This document shows, piece after piece, positions 1 to 9,081 of a stretch of DNA of 64,000 nucleotides. The notes beneath the pieces were generated by a model. That model was given only the letters and a program-made list of their open reading frames with translations. It was not told the DNA's origin and searched no databases. The DNA comes from Saccharomycodes ludwigii. Lineage: Eukaryota; Ascomycota; Saccharomycetes; Saccharomycodales; Saccharomycodaceae. The position numbers were made by a program, and so were the translations under genes. The stretch spans positions 1,615,501 through 1,679,500 of the forward strand of contig NC_060202.1 in assembly GCF_020623625.1 (NCBI RefSeq), written 5' to 3'. Within the stretch, counting starts at the first letter, position 1. The number at the start of each line of letters is the position of its first letter.

Positions 1-2
1 GT

Positions 3-845
3 TTAACCAAAGAAGTTGATCCAACTGCAACTTCCAAATTAACGGAACGTTTAACGTTACAAAATGCTGGAAGTGGGAAAAACAACGATGATAAGGAAGA
101 TATTGCAGAAAAAGTAAAACAAGAATTAAAATTGGGAGAGGATAAAAAATTTCAAGACTTTGTAGTTGCTCAACAACTTGCAAATTCCACTAAAGGTCGT
201 CCGTTGCTACCTTCAAAACCATCTGCCGCAACACTATTGAGTCCACTCAAACAAAAATTGTATGAGTTAAATTGTGAAATCAATGATGGCTTTTACAAAA
301 AAAATACGGAAATTAGCTACAATAACAATGTTTATAAATTAAGATTGACCCGCCAGGAGTTAAACGCATTAGAACCTAGTGTTTATGTGAAATCCTTGAG
401 AATCAAATCTTCTATGCGCAAGGCTACTGAATTTCTAAGATTATTCGTCGACAAAAAGACACCAGAGGAAAAAATTAATGTTAAAACCGCAATTACACAA
501 TGCCATTTCAGCGACAAGAAATTAGCTCGTGATGTAGCTTCTATTTTGACTAAAGGTTTAAAAGATGGTGAAAAATTGGGAATTAATCCAGATGATCTAT
601 ATATTGATCAAATTTGGTGTGGCAGTGATGGGAAATGGTCGAAGAGAGTTGAATTTAAGGGCAGGGGTAGAGTTGGTGTTATTCAACATAGATATATCCA
701 TATCAGAGCCATATTAAAAAGCAAAAGCGTCACCTTAAAGAGATTAATTGCTGAGAATAAGGAAAAATTAGATTCTAAAAAACCATGGATACAATTGGGA
801 GATAAAAAAATAAGAGGTGTGCCCGGCTCAGCTTTTAAATGGTAA
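3..845 (+). CDS. MRPL22: mitochondrial large-subunit ribosomal protein uL22m, 5' partial
   Basis: The frame is open from base 3 with no start codon inside the window, so the N-terminus lies to the left; 280 codons are visible before the TAA at 843-845. The C-terminal half carries the L22-type block (residues reading KATEFLRLF, then a conserved stretch ending GRGRVGVIQHRYIHIRAIL), which is the basis of the call. S. cerevisiae Mrpl22 is about 309 aa, so little is missing. It would act in the mitochondrial ribosome near the peptide exit tunnel. It faces SHR3 tail to tail. MRPL22 is YNL177C in S. cerevisiae and fits the left end of the YNL/YDL collinear block. Confidence 0.85.
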   Translation, partial: LTKEVDPTATSKLTERLTLQNAGSGKNNDDKEDIAEKVKQELKLGEDKKFQDFVVAQQLANSTKGRPLLPSKPSAATLLSPLKQKLYELNCEINDGFYKKNTEISYNNNVYKLRLTRQELNALEPSVYVKSLRIKSSMRKATEFLRLFVDKKTPEEKINVKTAITQCHFSDKKLARDVASILTKGLKDGEKLGINPDDLYIDQIWCGSDGKWSKRVEFKGRGRVGVIQHRYIHIRAILKSKSVTLKRLIAENKEKLDSKKPWIQLGDKKIRGVPGSAFKW

Positions 846-1054
846 AATATGATTTTCTAAATATTATATGATGTGATTCATCAAATTTGAAAAGGAAGGA
901 AAAAAAAAAAAAAAAAAAAAAGTTTGACTTGTATATATCTATACATATATATAACAATAATAAATAAATTAAATATTATATATAACTAACTAAATAAATA
1001 AATAAATCTAAGAAAAAAGAAACGCATATGTTTTAAAAGGATATAAACTATAAG

Positions 1055-1696
1055 TTATGCTTTCTTACTAGTTTTTTTTGTGGTACCAGCATTAGCAGTA
1101 GCAGTAGCGGTACTTTCACCTTTGCTTTCCTTTTCTTGGGCCTTATCTTTTTGGTTTTGTTCTTTTTTTTCTTGAGCATAATACTCCTTTAATCTTAATT
1201 GGTAATCCCAATCAGTATACCAGATACCAGCTTGTAAACATAAAACACCAAAATATAACATAATAAGAATAATATTACTACTACCTATAATAGCTAAGCC
1301 TTGATTTTCACTGACTTCCCCCCAATTTCTAATAACACTACTTTCTAAACCGGTTCTGATATTAGTTAAGTATACGCAGAAGCCCATAACATACAAACCA
1401 AGGGAGATGTATTCAAAAGTTTGCATATCAGGATTTGGTTTATAAAGTCTAACAGCATGAGCCAAGCAACCAATGGCAGCAATGGTATAAAAAGTATAAT
1501 TAAAAGCTGGATGGCTATAGTACAGAGCTTGGTAGTGCCTTAAACTATTATCAAAGGTTGCTTGGGTGGCGTCTTTACTAAATAGAACATGTAAATCATA
1601 GGTGAAATTGTTGAAAAACATACCAATTATAAAAGTGGATGATGTTAGAATTAGGCCTGTGGCTATAGTACAAGTATCTTTATAAGTGAATCTCAT
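1055..1696 (-). CDS. SHR3: ER packaging chaperone for amino-acid permeases
   Basis: This 213-residue protein has four hydrophobic segments and a charged Lys/Glu/Gln-rich cytosolic tail. It contains the Shr3 signatures LRHYQALY, KPNPDMQTFEY, NWGEVSENQGLA and WYTDWDYQLRLKEYYA. The frame is open 55 codons further upstream, but the start at 1696 (MRFTYKDTC) matches the N-terminus of Shr3 (about 210 aa), and the extension is low-complexity. Shr3 acts in the ER membrane, preventing aggregation of amino-acid permeases and helping load them into COPII vesicles. It is YDL212W in S. cerevisiae, next to NOP6 there, whereas here a block of other genes separates the two. Confidence 0.93.
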   Translation of the reverse strand: MRFTYKDTCTIATGLILTSSTFIIGMFFNNFTYDLHVLFSKDATQATFDNSLRHYQALYYSHPAFNYTFYTIAAIGCLAHAVRLYKPNPDMQTFEYISLGLYVMGFCVYLTNIRTGLESSVIRNWGEVSENQGLAIIGSSNIILIMLYFGVLCLQAGIWYTDWDYQLRLKEYYAQEKKEQNQKDKAQEKESKGESTATATANAGTTKKTSKKA

Positions 1697-2249
1697 TATT
1701 CGATGGATGTTGTTGCTGGGGGAGGGGTTTAAAGAGGGGAGAGAAAGTTTCTTTGGCTTAATATTAAAAATTGTGGGTAACAAGTTAATAAGTGGAAGAT
1801 AAAATGAAGTAAAAAGAGAGCTTTTACAAAGGAAAGGAAAGAGAAAGAGAAGGAAAAACAAAAAGAAAAAAAAAGTAAAAATTTATCGTTTTTATTTCCC
1901 TTTTCCGTTTGCTTGCTTTGTTTGTTATAGTATAAAAGTATCTAGTCCGATTGAATACCGGACAATACACTTTATATACCAGCCATTATTATTCCTTTTT
2001 TTTTTTTTATTTCTTTCTCTCTTTAAAATAATTTTTATAGTTGGTTTCTTTTTTTTGTTCTTTTTCTCTCTCTCATTCTCTTATTATAGAACCATTCCCT
2101 TATTATAGAACCATTCCCTTATTACAATGTAGTAAACTTCTATCTAACTTTTAGTCGAAATAAAATAGTAGCAACATAAAGTGTACCTTTGTATTAATAT
2201 CAAAAAAAAAAAATAAAAAAAAATAAAAAAAAATAAAAAAAAAAAAGGG
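1697..2249. other. divergent SHR3/GIM3 spacer
   Basis: This is the shared promoter region of two divergent genes. It contains a 19-bp unit (ttattatagaaccattccc) repeated head to tail at 2081-2118 and a long A-rich run with interspersed T at about 2203-2246, directly before the GIM3 start. No further gene is visible. Confidence 0.6.
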
Positions 2250-2645
2250 ATGGAGTTACTACCTGAGGGACAAAAGAATAATAAGTCAGTAACCTATCAA
2301 GATCAATTGAAAATTAATGAATTTTCAAAGTTAATTTTGAAGAAAGATGATATTGAACTAGAGTTATCTAAACAACTACAAGAAAAGGAGTTTTTGGATG
2401 ATATTTCTTTAGAAATAGAATTAATCGATGAGGATGAAAAATTACAATACAAGATAGGTCAAGAATCATTATTTGTGTTCATGAAACAAAAAGATGTAAT
2501 TAAACACTTGGAAAACGATTTACAAGAGCTAGATAATAAAATTGAAAAATTAACTAATGAAAAAAGCATTATAGATGAAAAGATAAGTGGATTGAAATCA
2601 CAATTGTATATTAAATTTGGAAACACCATTAACCTAGAACGTTGA
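2250..2645 (+). CDS. GIM3: prefoldin subunit 4
   Basis: This 131-residue protein is mostly two long charged helices separated by a short beta-type segment. That is the beta-class prefoldin architecture: an N-terminal coiled coil, then IGQESLFVFMKQKDVIKHLE, then a second coiled coil. Length matches Gim3 (about 129 aa). Prefoldin is the cytosolic hexamer that hands unfolded actin and tubulin to the CCT chaperonin. The start follows an A-rich leader immediately. In S. cerevisiae GIM3 (YNL153C) adjoins YCK2 (YNL154C) on the same strand; here the same pair is on the same strand but 6 kb apart. Confidence 0.88.
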   Translation: MELLPEGQKNNKSVTYQDQLKINEFSKLILKKDDIELELSKQLQEKEFLDDISLEIELIDEDEKLQYKIGQESLFVFMKQKDVIKHLENDLQELDNKIEKLTNEKSIIDEKISGLKSQLYIKFGNTINLER

Positions 2646-2725
2646 TTATATATATATATATATGTATATGTATGTATGTATAAAAAAAATAAATAAAATA
2701 AAGCAAACCAAAGATATACAGCGCA

Positions 2726-3061
2726 TCAATTAATATGTACCTCTTGGTCCTTTTCCAAAGTATAAGGCCATTTAACCGTATTACTTAGAGTTTTTTCAAA
2801 ATTGTCTATTTCCACAGTGGGAATATTAAAACTAAAACCATTGATTATACTAAATTCAAAAGTAATTTTACCTTCATTATCATTAAGATACTCCTTGACT
2901 TTGTTTACTATAGTATTAGGGGTGTCTTGTGAAAATGTTAAGATATAGTTTGTATTAGCTGGACTAGTAGCCAATATATTCAACGGGAAAAAAAAAAATA
3001 GTAGGCAAAATATAGCTAAAATGGTACTTAATTTGTTGTAAATAGATCTAGGATGTAACAT
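2726..3061 (-). CDS. secreted I9-type proteinase-inhibitor-like protein (PBI2/YHR138C family)
   Basis: The 111-residue product has a hydrophobic N-terminal signal segment (about residues 14-31, IFCLLFFFFPLNILA) and then one inhibitor I9 domain. That domain starts NYILTFSQDTP, contains GKITFEFSIINGFSF and ends LEKDQEVHIN, the Pbi2-type ending. Cytosolic Pbi2 (proteinase B inhibitor, about 75 aa) lacks a signal peptide, whereas YHR138C (about 114 aa) has one, so this is the YHR138C type. The frame is open upstream through a GTG, but 3061 is the first ATG. Pbi2 has roles in proteinase B inhibition and vacuole fusion; activity here is inferred from the family only. Confidence 0.8.
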   Translation of the reverse strand: MLHPRSIYNKLSTILAIFCLLFFFFPLNILATSPANTNYILTFSQDTPNTIVNKVKEYLNDNEGKITFEFSIINGFSFNIPTVEIDNFEKTLSNTVKWPYTLEKDQEVHIN

Positions 3062-3406
3062 TCTTTTATTAGGAACTGAATTTCTAATGTTCAACACTTG
3101 CTTCTTTTTTTATTATTTTTTAGTCTTTGATGGCTTAGAAAGAGATAAAAGAGTTTAAAGTTTATAACAGAGAAGAAAATATTATTTACATTACCGTCAG
3201 CCTGAAAAAGCACATAGTAAAAAAAAAAAAAAAAAAAAAAATTAAAGATTGTAACCGGGTTAAAGAAAGTATCATTTCTTAATAATTAATACAAGAACAA
3301 ATTAAAAGCAAACCTTAACATTCCAAATTACACACATACAATTATATACGCTAGAGATAAATTATATAATAACAAAATAAACAACAAATAAAAAACTAAT
3401 CCCATC
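3062..3406. other. spacer upstream of the I9-type gene
   Basis: Promoter-side spacer of about 345 bp with an uninterrupted A run near 3221-3241. No gene or RNA recognised. Confidence 0.5.
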
Positions 3407-4420
3407 CTATAACATACTATTGTCTTGTTCCAAATCTTTTAAAATAAACATAAAATTGGTATCATGATTTGTACAACACAAGACATTTTCATTCTCATCT
3501 CCTTGTTCTTCCAAATCTTCTGTAATATCACAACTATTCATAACAGATACAAGGTAATTCAAAATATAAATTATAATAAAAGAAAAAAAAAACCCAAAAA
3601 CAATACTAATCTCTTTCTTAATAATTTTTTTAGCAAAAGTCAAAACATCTAAAGCTTTTATAACAGACTGGTATGGATCACTTATAGCATTGTTTGTGCA
3701 ATTAATATTATTTAATAATAATGGTATATTATGAATTGTTTTAGTGGTAGCGTAGCTGCTATCATTATGGAAAAAAGGCCAGGTTAAAAATTTGAAAATC
3801 GGTAAATAATTGGACATATTATTAGTATTACCGCTGCTACTATTATTGTGTATTTTACCTAATTCCTGTATATGATAACTGATGTTTTCTTTAATCCAAA
3901 GAATGCTTTTAGATCCCTTCATTATTAAAAAGTCATTATTACCACTACCACTATTATTAAACTCGAGCCCTTCTACAATGCGCAAATATTCGTTAATATT
4001 AATTAAAAACTGACAATCTACCAGTAGAGTATAAAATAGAGCATTAATACCAACATAAGAAGTCAAGTAGGCCAATGGATTCAAATTAAAACATTTTTGT
4101 CTCTTATTTATTGAGGTTCTTGCCAAGTTAGATAGTTGTGTTAATAATATGAAAATCATAGTCAATAATATACATAAGTATGAAATTTGTATTGTATCGG
4201 GAGCATTTATTCCATTATTAGAATCTTCCCTTCCGCCTAGACATTTAGTCATCCCTAACAAAAATAAAAAATAAAAAAAAAATATCAAGCCACTAATAAA
4301 GGGTCCTAGCTGATGTATCGTTATACTTTTAGTATTGTAGTGACAAAATAATAAATTTGTTATTGTGGTACCTAAATTGAAGCTCCATGTTTTTCTAAAC
4401 CCTATCATTTCTTGATCCAT
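3407..4420 (-). CDS. multi-pass membrane protein, unknown function
   Basis: The 337-residue protein has about five or six hydrophobic segments (near residues 38-58, 80-100, 115-140 and 270-295 and others). A central Asn/Ser-rich hydrophilic stretch lies at about residues 150-240, and the tail is acidic. A link to YHR140W (FAR-17a/AIG1-type membrane proteins) is possible because the neighbouring inhibitor gene matches YHR138C. I see no diagnostic motif, and the strand relationship to its neighbour differs from S. cerevisiae, so the family call is weak. The start is an ATG at 4420, and the ORF is far longer than expected by chance in this AT-rich sequence. Confidence 0.6.
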   Translation of the reverse strand: MDQEMIGFRKTWSFNLGTTITNLLFCHYNTKSITIHQLGPFISGLIFFFYFLFLLGMTKCLGGREDSNNGINAPDTIQISYLCILLTMIFILLTQLSNLARTSINKRQKCFNLNPLAYLTSYVGINALFYTLLVDCQFLININEYLRIVEGLEFNNSGSGNNDFLIMKGSKSILWIKENISYHIQELGKIHNNSSSGNTNNMSNYLPIFKFLTWPFFHNDSSYATTKTIHNIPLLLNNINCTNNAISDPYQSVIKALDVLTFAKKIIKKEISIVFGFFFSFIIIYILNYLVSVMNSCDITEDLEEQGDENENVLCCTNHDTNFMFILKDLEQDNSML

Positions 4421-5702
4421 ATATTTTATTATTTTTTAGTGTATTATTATATCTCAGAGGAAAGTTGTTATTATCTTTACTTGTACCAGACAATTAGATT
4501 AAGATTTGGTCAAGCTTCCCATCTCGATTTCTTATATAATTAGGATAAGATTTTAAGAGGAGAAAAATAAGAGTGACAAAGGGAAAATAGGAAAAAAGAT
4601 GGTCAGAAAAAAGAGAAAAAGGAAATAAACAAATGTTGTTTTTATATTTTATTAATTTAGTAAAAAGAAAAAGAAAAAAAAGAAAAATAAAAAACATCTA
4701 TTAATTTATTAAATGATATTTTTCCATATTTTGTGCTCTGAATAAGCTTTTGTTACACTTACACATGAAATAAAAAGAGAATTAACATTTTAAGCATGCA
4801 TGTGTGTACATAATAGGGATATTTTCTTTGTACTCCTGATTTTTATTTCTATTTTATGTGTGAATAACAAAAACAATAACAATAACACATGTTTGGTAAT
4901 GACCGAAAAGAAAAGAAAAGAAAAGAAGGAAAAAAAAAGGGCAGATTACTATCAGAATTGTATTAATTATTTTATTTTATTTTATTTTACTTTATTTTTC
5001 TTTCTTTCTTTCTTTCCTTCCTTCCAGAGATATGCTCAAATGTTTATTTAATAACATGACTAAAAACAATAAATAAAGACCAAAAAAAAGTAAATAATTA
5101 CAACGTGCTTTTATATTTTATTTTTGATCGTTTTCTAATATTTATTTATTTATTATGTTGTTTGTTTATTTTGATAATTTATTTTTCCTTTGAAGCACGT
5201 GCCAGTCAAATACTAAATTACGCTTGATATTTAATGGTAAATGTCATAATTACAAATTAAAATTAGCTGGCACGTGTCAGCTTTTATTAATTTTTTAATA
5301 ATTATAAAACAAGATAATATCTTGCAGCCCTGCTGCTTTTCACTCTAAGACAAAAGAAATAAAGAAAGAAAAACTGATTAATTGTGTAGTTTCAAAATGA
5401 GTCCTTTTTTACTTTACTCATTCGAGATGATTCAATCTGCAATAAAAGTTTATCTCAACCAATTCTTCATTTAAAAAAAAAAAAAAAAGGTGGTTTTTCC
5501 TTTTGTTTCTTTTATATAATTATGGATATATAAATGAAAGAAAAAATTGTACGAAAATAAAAGTATATCAATGTATGAAAACAAAAATATACTAAAGTAT
5601 CCCACATATTATTCATAGTAATACTGAAAGTCAATACCTCACTAACACTTTATTTTTCTCTTTTAAAAAATAAAAAAAAAAAAAAAAAAAAAGCAGGCAG
5701 CT
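4421..5702. other. 1.3 kb intergenic region upstream of the Asn-rich gene
   Basis: Low-complexity AT-rich DNA. The only distinct structure is an inverted repeat of two CACGTG-containing arms at 5196-5276. A poly(A) stretch at about 5668-5691 precedes the next start codon. Short ORFs here are Phe/Lys-rich and look like chance. Confidence 0.5.
5196..5276. promoter_or_regulatory. paired E-boxes in a 10-bp inverted repeat
   Basis: CACGTGCCAG at 5196-5205 is repeated as its exact reverse complement CTGGCACGTG at 5267-5276, with about 61 bp of AT-rich DNA between the arms. CACGTG is the site of yeast bHLH factors (Cbf1, Pho4, Tye7 type). The pair lies about 430 bp before the start of the Asn-rich gene at 5703. 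Binding is inferred from the motif. Confidence 0.55.
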
Positions 5703-6779
5703 ATGACTACAAACGATAAGACTTCTAGTACAAATACCACTAATAACAACAATGCCCAATTTTCTCAAAGCATAGAATCTGATTTGTTATTATTTGAATT
5801 TAACACACCCTTGCAACAACAAAAAAGTTTATTATTAGGCCACACTAGGAGCCGCGACAGTAATTCTTCTTTTTCTACTAATATTAACACAATTAGTGAA
5901 TTATCCAAGCAAGGCAATAATACCTACAGTTATAGATATACCACTAATAATAACAACAGAAACAACGGGAACAGCAGTATTCCAAGTACTCTAATCGATA
6001 GAACTAGTCACCATGAAAGTAATTACGATGAATTCATAAATGATCCATTAGAATATGAGGGGGCCCCAATATATACTGGGTATTCAAATAGCTTGATTCT
6101 TCCCTCTGATAGCAATAGCGGTATAAATTTAGATGAGGATGATGAGGATGAAGAAGCCACATTGTTAAATAAATCTATTAACAATGGTAGTATCGCTACT
6201 TTTCATACTAATAATGACGAATTACTAGACGATAGATTACATAGGTTAAGCTTAGCCTCCAAAGCTATTCCATCTAGTATCAACACTTTACGCATGAGTG
6301 GTGTTGACAAGCCAATAGTTGGTACTGCAACAAAGAACCCATCTGCCAACCAAAAAAGAAGTCATTCTGCAGGGAATTTGTCACGTTTAGGTATAAGTGA
6401 CAAAATACCTTCTTTGGTACTAGGATCGGCCACTTTTAATAAGAAAAGCAAGAAAAAAAATATAGATAGACATTATTTAGAAATACTGTCAAAATTAAAA
6501 AATAAAGAAAAAACTCAAAAAATGAAAAATAATGAAAATATAATGTACAGCAAATATAACAATTACCTAAGTGATATGCTACTTTACAATGAAGACAGTG
6601 ACAAGCATGCTACAAATAACAACAAAATAGTAGAGGAGTTGGTTGACCAATATTGGATATATGGAGATGGTCCCTTAAATGAAGATATGTTTGAGTCATC
6701 AAGTGATGAAGAGGATGCTTTTACTTTTCCACAGCATGGTTCATACAACAAAGATAATCTTAGCCAAATCATTACATAG
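5703..6779 (+). CDS. Asn/Ser-rich protein of unknown function
   Basis: I do not recognise this 358-residue protein. It is hydrophilic and probably largely disordered, with Asn/Thr/Ser-rich stretches through its first third, an acidic patch near residue 150 (LDEDDEDEE) and a KRSHSAGNLSRLG segment near 220 that resembles a basophilic kinase or 14-3-3 site. A basic stretch follows (KKSKKKN), then a helical LEILSKLKNKEKTQK and a conserved-looking acidic C-terminus (VDQYWIYGDGPLNEDMF, then SSDEEDAF). No membrane segment or signal peptide is visible. Its stop codon overlaps the 3' end of AAH1 by 8 bp. The two E-boxes at 5196-5276 are the visible regulatory candidates. Confidence 0.7.
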   Translation: MTTNDKTSSTNTTNNNNAQFSQSIESDLLLFEFNTPLQQQKSLLLGHTRSRDSNSSFSTNINTISELSKQGNNTYSYRYTTNNNNRNNGNSSIPSTLIDRTSHHESNYDEFINDPLEYEGAPIYTGYSNSLILPSDSNSGINLDEDDEDEEATLLNKSINNGSIATFHTNNDELLDDRLHRLSLASKAIPSSINTLRMSGVDKPIVGTATKNPSANQKRSHSAGNLSRLGISDKIPSLVLGSATFNKKSKKKNIDRHYLEILSKLKNKEKTQKMKNNENIMYSKYNNYLSDMLLYNEDSDKHATNNNKIVEELVDQYWIYGDGPLNEDMFESSSDEEDAFTFPQHGSYNKDNLSQIIT

Positions 6780-7878
6780 CGTTCGAATATTTTTCGTAAA
6801 CTTTGTCGACTAGGGCATATAATTCTTCCTTTCTTTTTTCATCGCACCACGAACATTCGATACTGTTTTTGGCCACTAAACACCATTCTTGCATGGTCCA
6901 ACCAAATCTAGTATGTACAGTTGTGTAGTTGTCTAATATATATCCGCCGAAATACGCAGGGTCGTCACTATTAAGACTGAACTTAATTTTTTTCTGCATG
7001 AATACGTCCAATGGTAATTCTCCAACATCTTTAACGACTTTTAATCTGACATTACTTAAGGGACAGACAGTTAGTAAAATTTTTCTGCTAGACAATTCAT
7101 TCATTAGCAAATCATCTTTATAAGAATTAATACCATGGTCGATTCTTTCGACATTTAAATGTTTCAAACTATTAGAAACATAATCTGGACCGCCTTCCTC
7201 ACCGGCATGAGCAGTTAATCTAAGATTGTTGTTAACATTAGCTGATACTGCAGCTGCTTTTGAGTAACACTCTTTAAACAATTCTGGTGGAAATGGTTTT
7301 TCACTAGAATCTAAACCTAGTCCATGTATCTTATTTTCCCTGATCAAATCCGAAGCCAAATCAATTGTAGATAAACATTCATCTACTGGCAAATGTCTCA
7401 ATAAACACATAATAACCTTTGTGGTTATGCCTTGTTTTTCGTTGATTTCTAAACATGCTTTGTTCAAACCATTGTAAATAGTGTTAATATCAATACCTCT
7501 GCTAGTATGTGATTGAGGATCAAAGAAAATTTCCGCATGTTTTAACCCCTGTTTAGAAACTTTATTAAAATAGTCCATGGCTAATTCGTAAAAATCATCT
7601 TCAGTAATCAAAACGTTGCAACCAACATAATACAAATCTAAGAAGCTTTGTAAATCAGTAAAAGTCAAGTATTTAGATTTCAACTCCTGAATGCTACGAG
7701 GGAAATCATTTGGTAGTGTAACAGAGTTTTTCTTTGCCAAAGTAAATAGTAATTCTGGTTCTAATGTACCTTCTATATGTAAGTGATGTTCACACTTGGG
7801 CAATTCTTTTAAAAAGTTGTACATTTGAGGAGTTAATTCATGCTTGATATATTGTGATGATGAAGGTTTACAGTTCAT
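6772..7878 (-). CDS. AAH1: adenine deaminase
   Basis: The 368-residue protein belongs to the adenosine/adenine deaminase family. The metal-binding HLHIEGTLEP lies near residue 36, followed by HAGEEGG near 220, a His-containing RIDHG and SLNSDDPAYF near 310, all with ligands and catalytic residues intact. Length and the N-terminal LPKCEHHLHIEG fit fungal adenine deaminase (S. cerevisiae Aah1 about 347 aa) better than mammalian-type adenosine deaminase. It converts adenine to hypoxanthine in purine salvage in the cytosol and nucleus. It is convergent with, and overlaps by 8 bp, the Asn-rich gene. Confidence 0.92.
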   Translation of the reverse strand: MNCKPSSSQYIKHELTPQMYNFLKELPKCEHHLHIEGTLEPELLFTLAKKNSVTLPNDFPRSIQELKSKYLTFTDLQSFLDLYYVGCNVLITEDDFYELAMDYFNKVSKQGLKHAEIFFDPQSHTSRGIDINTIYNGLNKACLEINEKQGITTKVIMCLLRHLPVDECLSTIDLASDLIRENKIHGLGLDSSEKPFPPELFKECYSKAAAVSANVNNNLRLTAHAGEEGGPDYVSNSLKHLNVERIDHGINSYKDDLLMNELSSRKILLTVCPLSNVRLKVVKDVGELPLDVFMQKKIKFSLNSDDPAYFGGYILDNYTTVHTRFGWTMQEWCLVAKNSIECSWCDEKRKEELYALVDKVYEKYSNAM

Positions 7879-8036
7879 TGTTTGAGGTTTCGCTAATATA
7901 TTAATTTTTATTTATTTTTTTATTGGCAGTGCTCGTTTATTTTTCTTTTTTTTATTTAAATATAAATGTATAAATAGATAAAAGAAACATATTTTTTCTG
8001 AAACAGTGTATATATATATATATGGCTGTAGTAGAA

Positions 8037-8111
<75 letters not shown>

Positions 8112-9081
8112 AAAAAAAAGAAACGAGAAAAAAAAACCGTTGCAGGTTTTTTTAACCGTTTGTTCGATTTGCTCTGGTTGGAATTTTATTTTTATTTTTA
8201 TTTTTATTTTTTTTAATAAGATTTAGATAGAAATACAATGGAGGGATGTCACGTGCACAATAGTGGTTATGTACTTATTTATTGAAAGTGTTGAAGGCAG
8301 GCATTTAACAAGTAGAATCATTTTTGGTAAAGAAAAAAAAAAAAATCAAAAGCTGTACAAGTTTGACTGATTGGAATCACACTGTTAAATCTATAACGTT
8401 CTTCAGCAAACTGCGCAGTAATGTGAAAAAAAATAGGAGACGAAAGCTTTGCAATCTTCTTCTGCCCCATGACTGAACCACAAGTGGCCGGGTAATGTCC
8501 TCCCCCTATTAAAAGTAACCCACAAAGAAATAAAAATAAAAATAAAAATAAAAAAAAAGCTGGGCTGGAATTAATCACAGTTTAAATTCGTTTGATCTGA
8601 AAGAAAATCAAAATGAATAAAAAAAAAATACACGTGGTTGTATATTTTTGTACCAGATTACACCGCACAAAACAAAAAATAAAAAAAAATAAAAAAATAA
8701 ACAGAATTTGGACGACGAGAAAGAGGGAAAAAAAAAATAGTACCATTTATTTAAAACACAAAAAAAGAAAAAGAGAAAAATAAAAAATAAAAAAAGTAAT
8801 AAAAAAAGTAATAAAAATATAATAAAAAAATTTTTTTTCACAAACTAAACCACATAAGAGTACAATAAAAACAAACCTATAGAGGTAGGATAAAAATATT
8901 GCAGTTATTATCATCTTAAGTTGTAAATAAACAATCAAGAAAAGTTGATAGATCAACACGTTGCCCAAGAGACAAGGAAAATTTCTTTGGTAGATATAAA
9001 AACAAAAAAAAACAAAAAAAAAAAAAAAAAAAATAAAACCCTCCCCCCCCTCCAACTGACACAATATAGCAAATTACTAAT
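7879..9081. other. divergent AAH1/YCK spacer
   Basis: 1.2 kb holding a TAAA microsatellite (8037-8112), a full Cbf1-type site GTCACGTG at 8248-8255, several short A/T runs and a C-rich run at about 9041-9053 just before the kinase start. The short ORFs here are Phe-rich shadows of A/T runs; no gene is supported. Confidence 0.55.
8037..8112. repeat. TAAA tetranucleotide microsatellite
   Basis: About 19 uninterrupted TAAA units in the promoter region of AAH1, followed by an A run. Such tracts are length-unstable; no function is implied. Confidence 0.9.

Noticed and set aside
1697-1861. 55-codon N-terminal extension of SHR3
   Set aside because: Shr3 begins at MRFTYKD; the extension is a shadow of the promoter's purine/pyrimidine bias.
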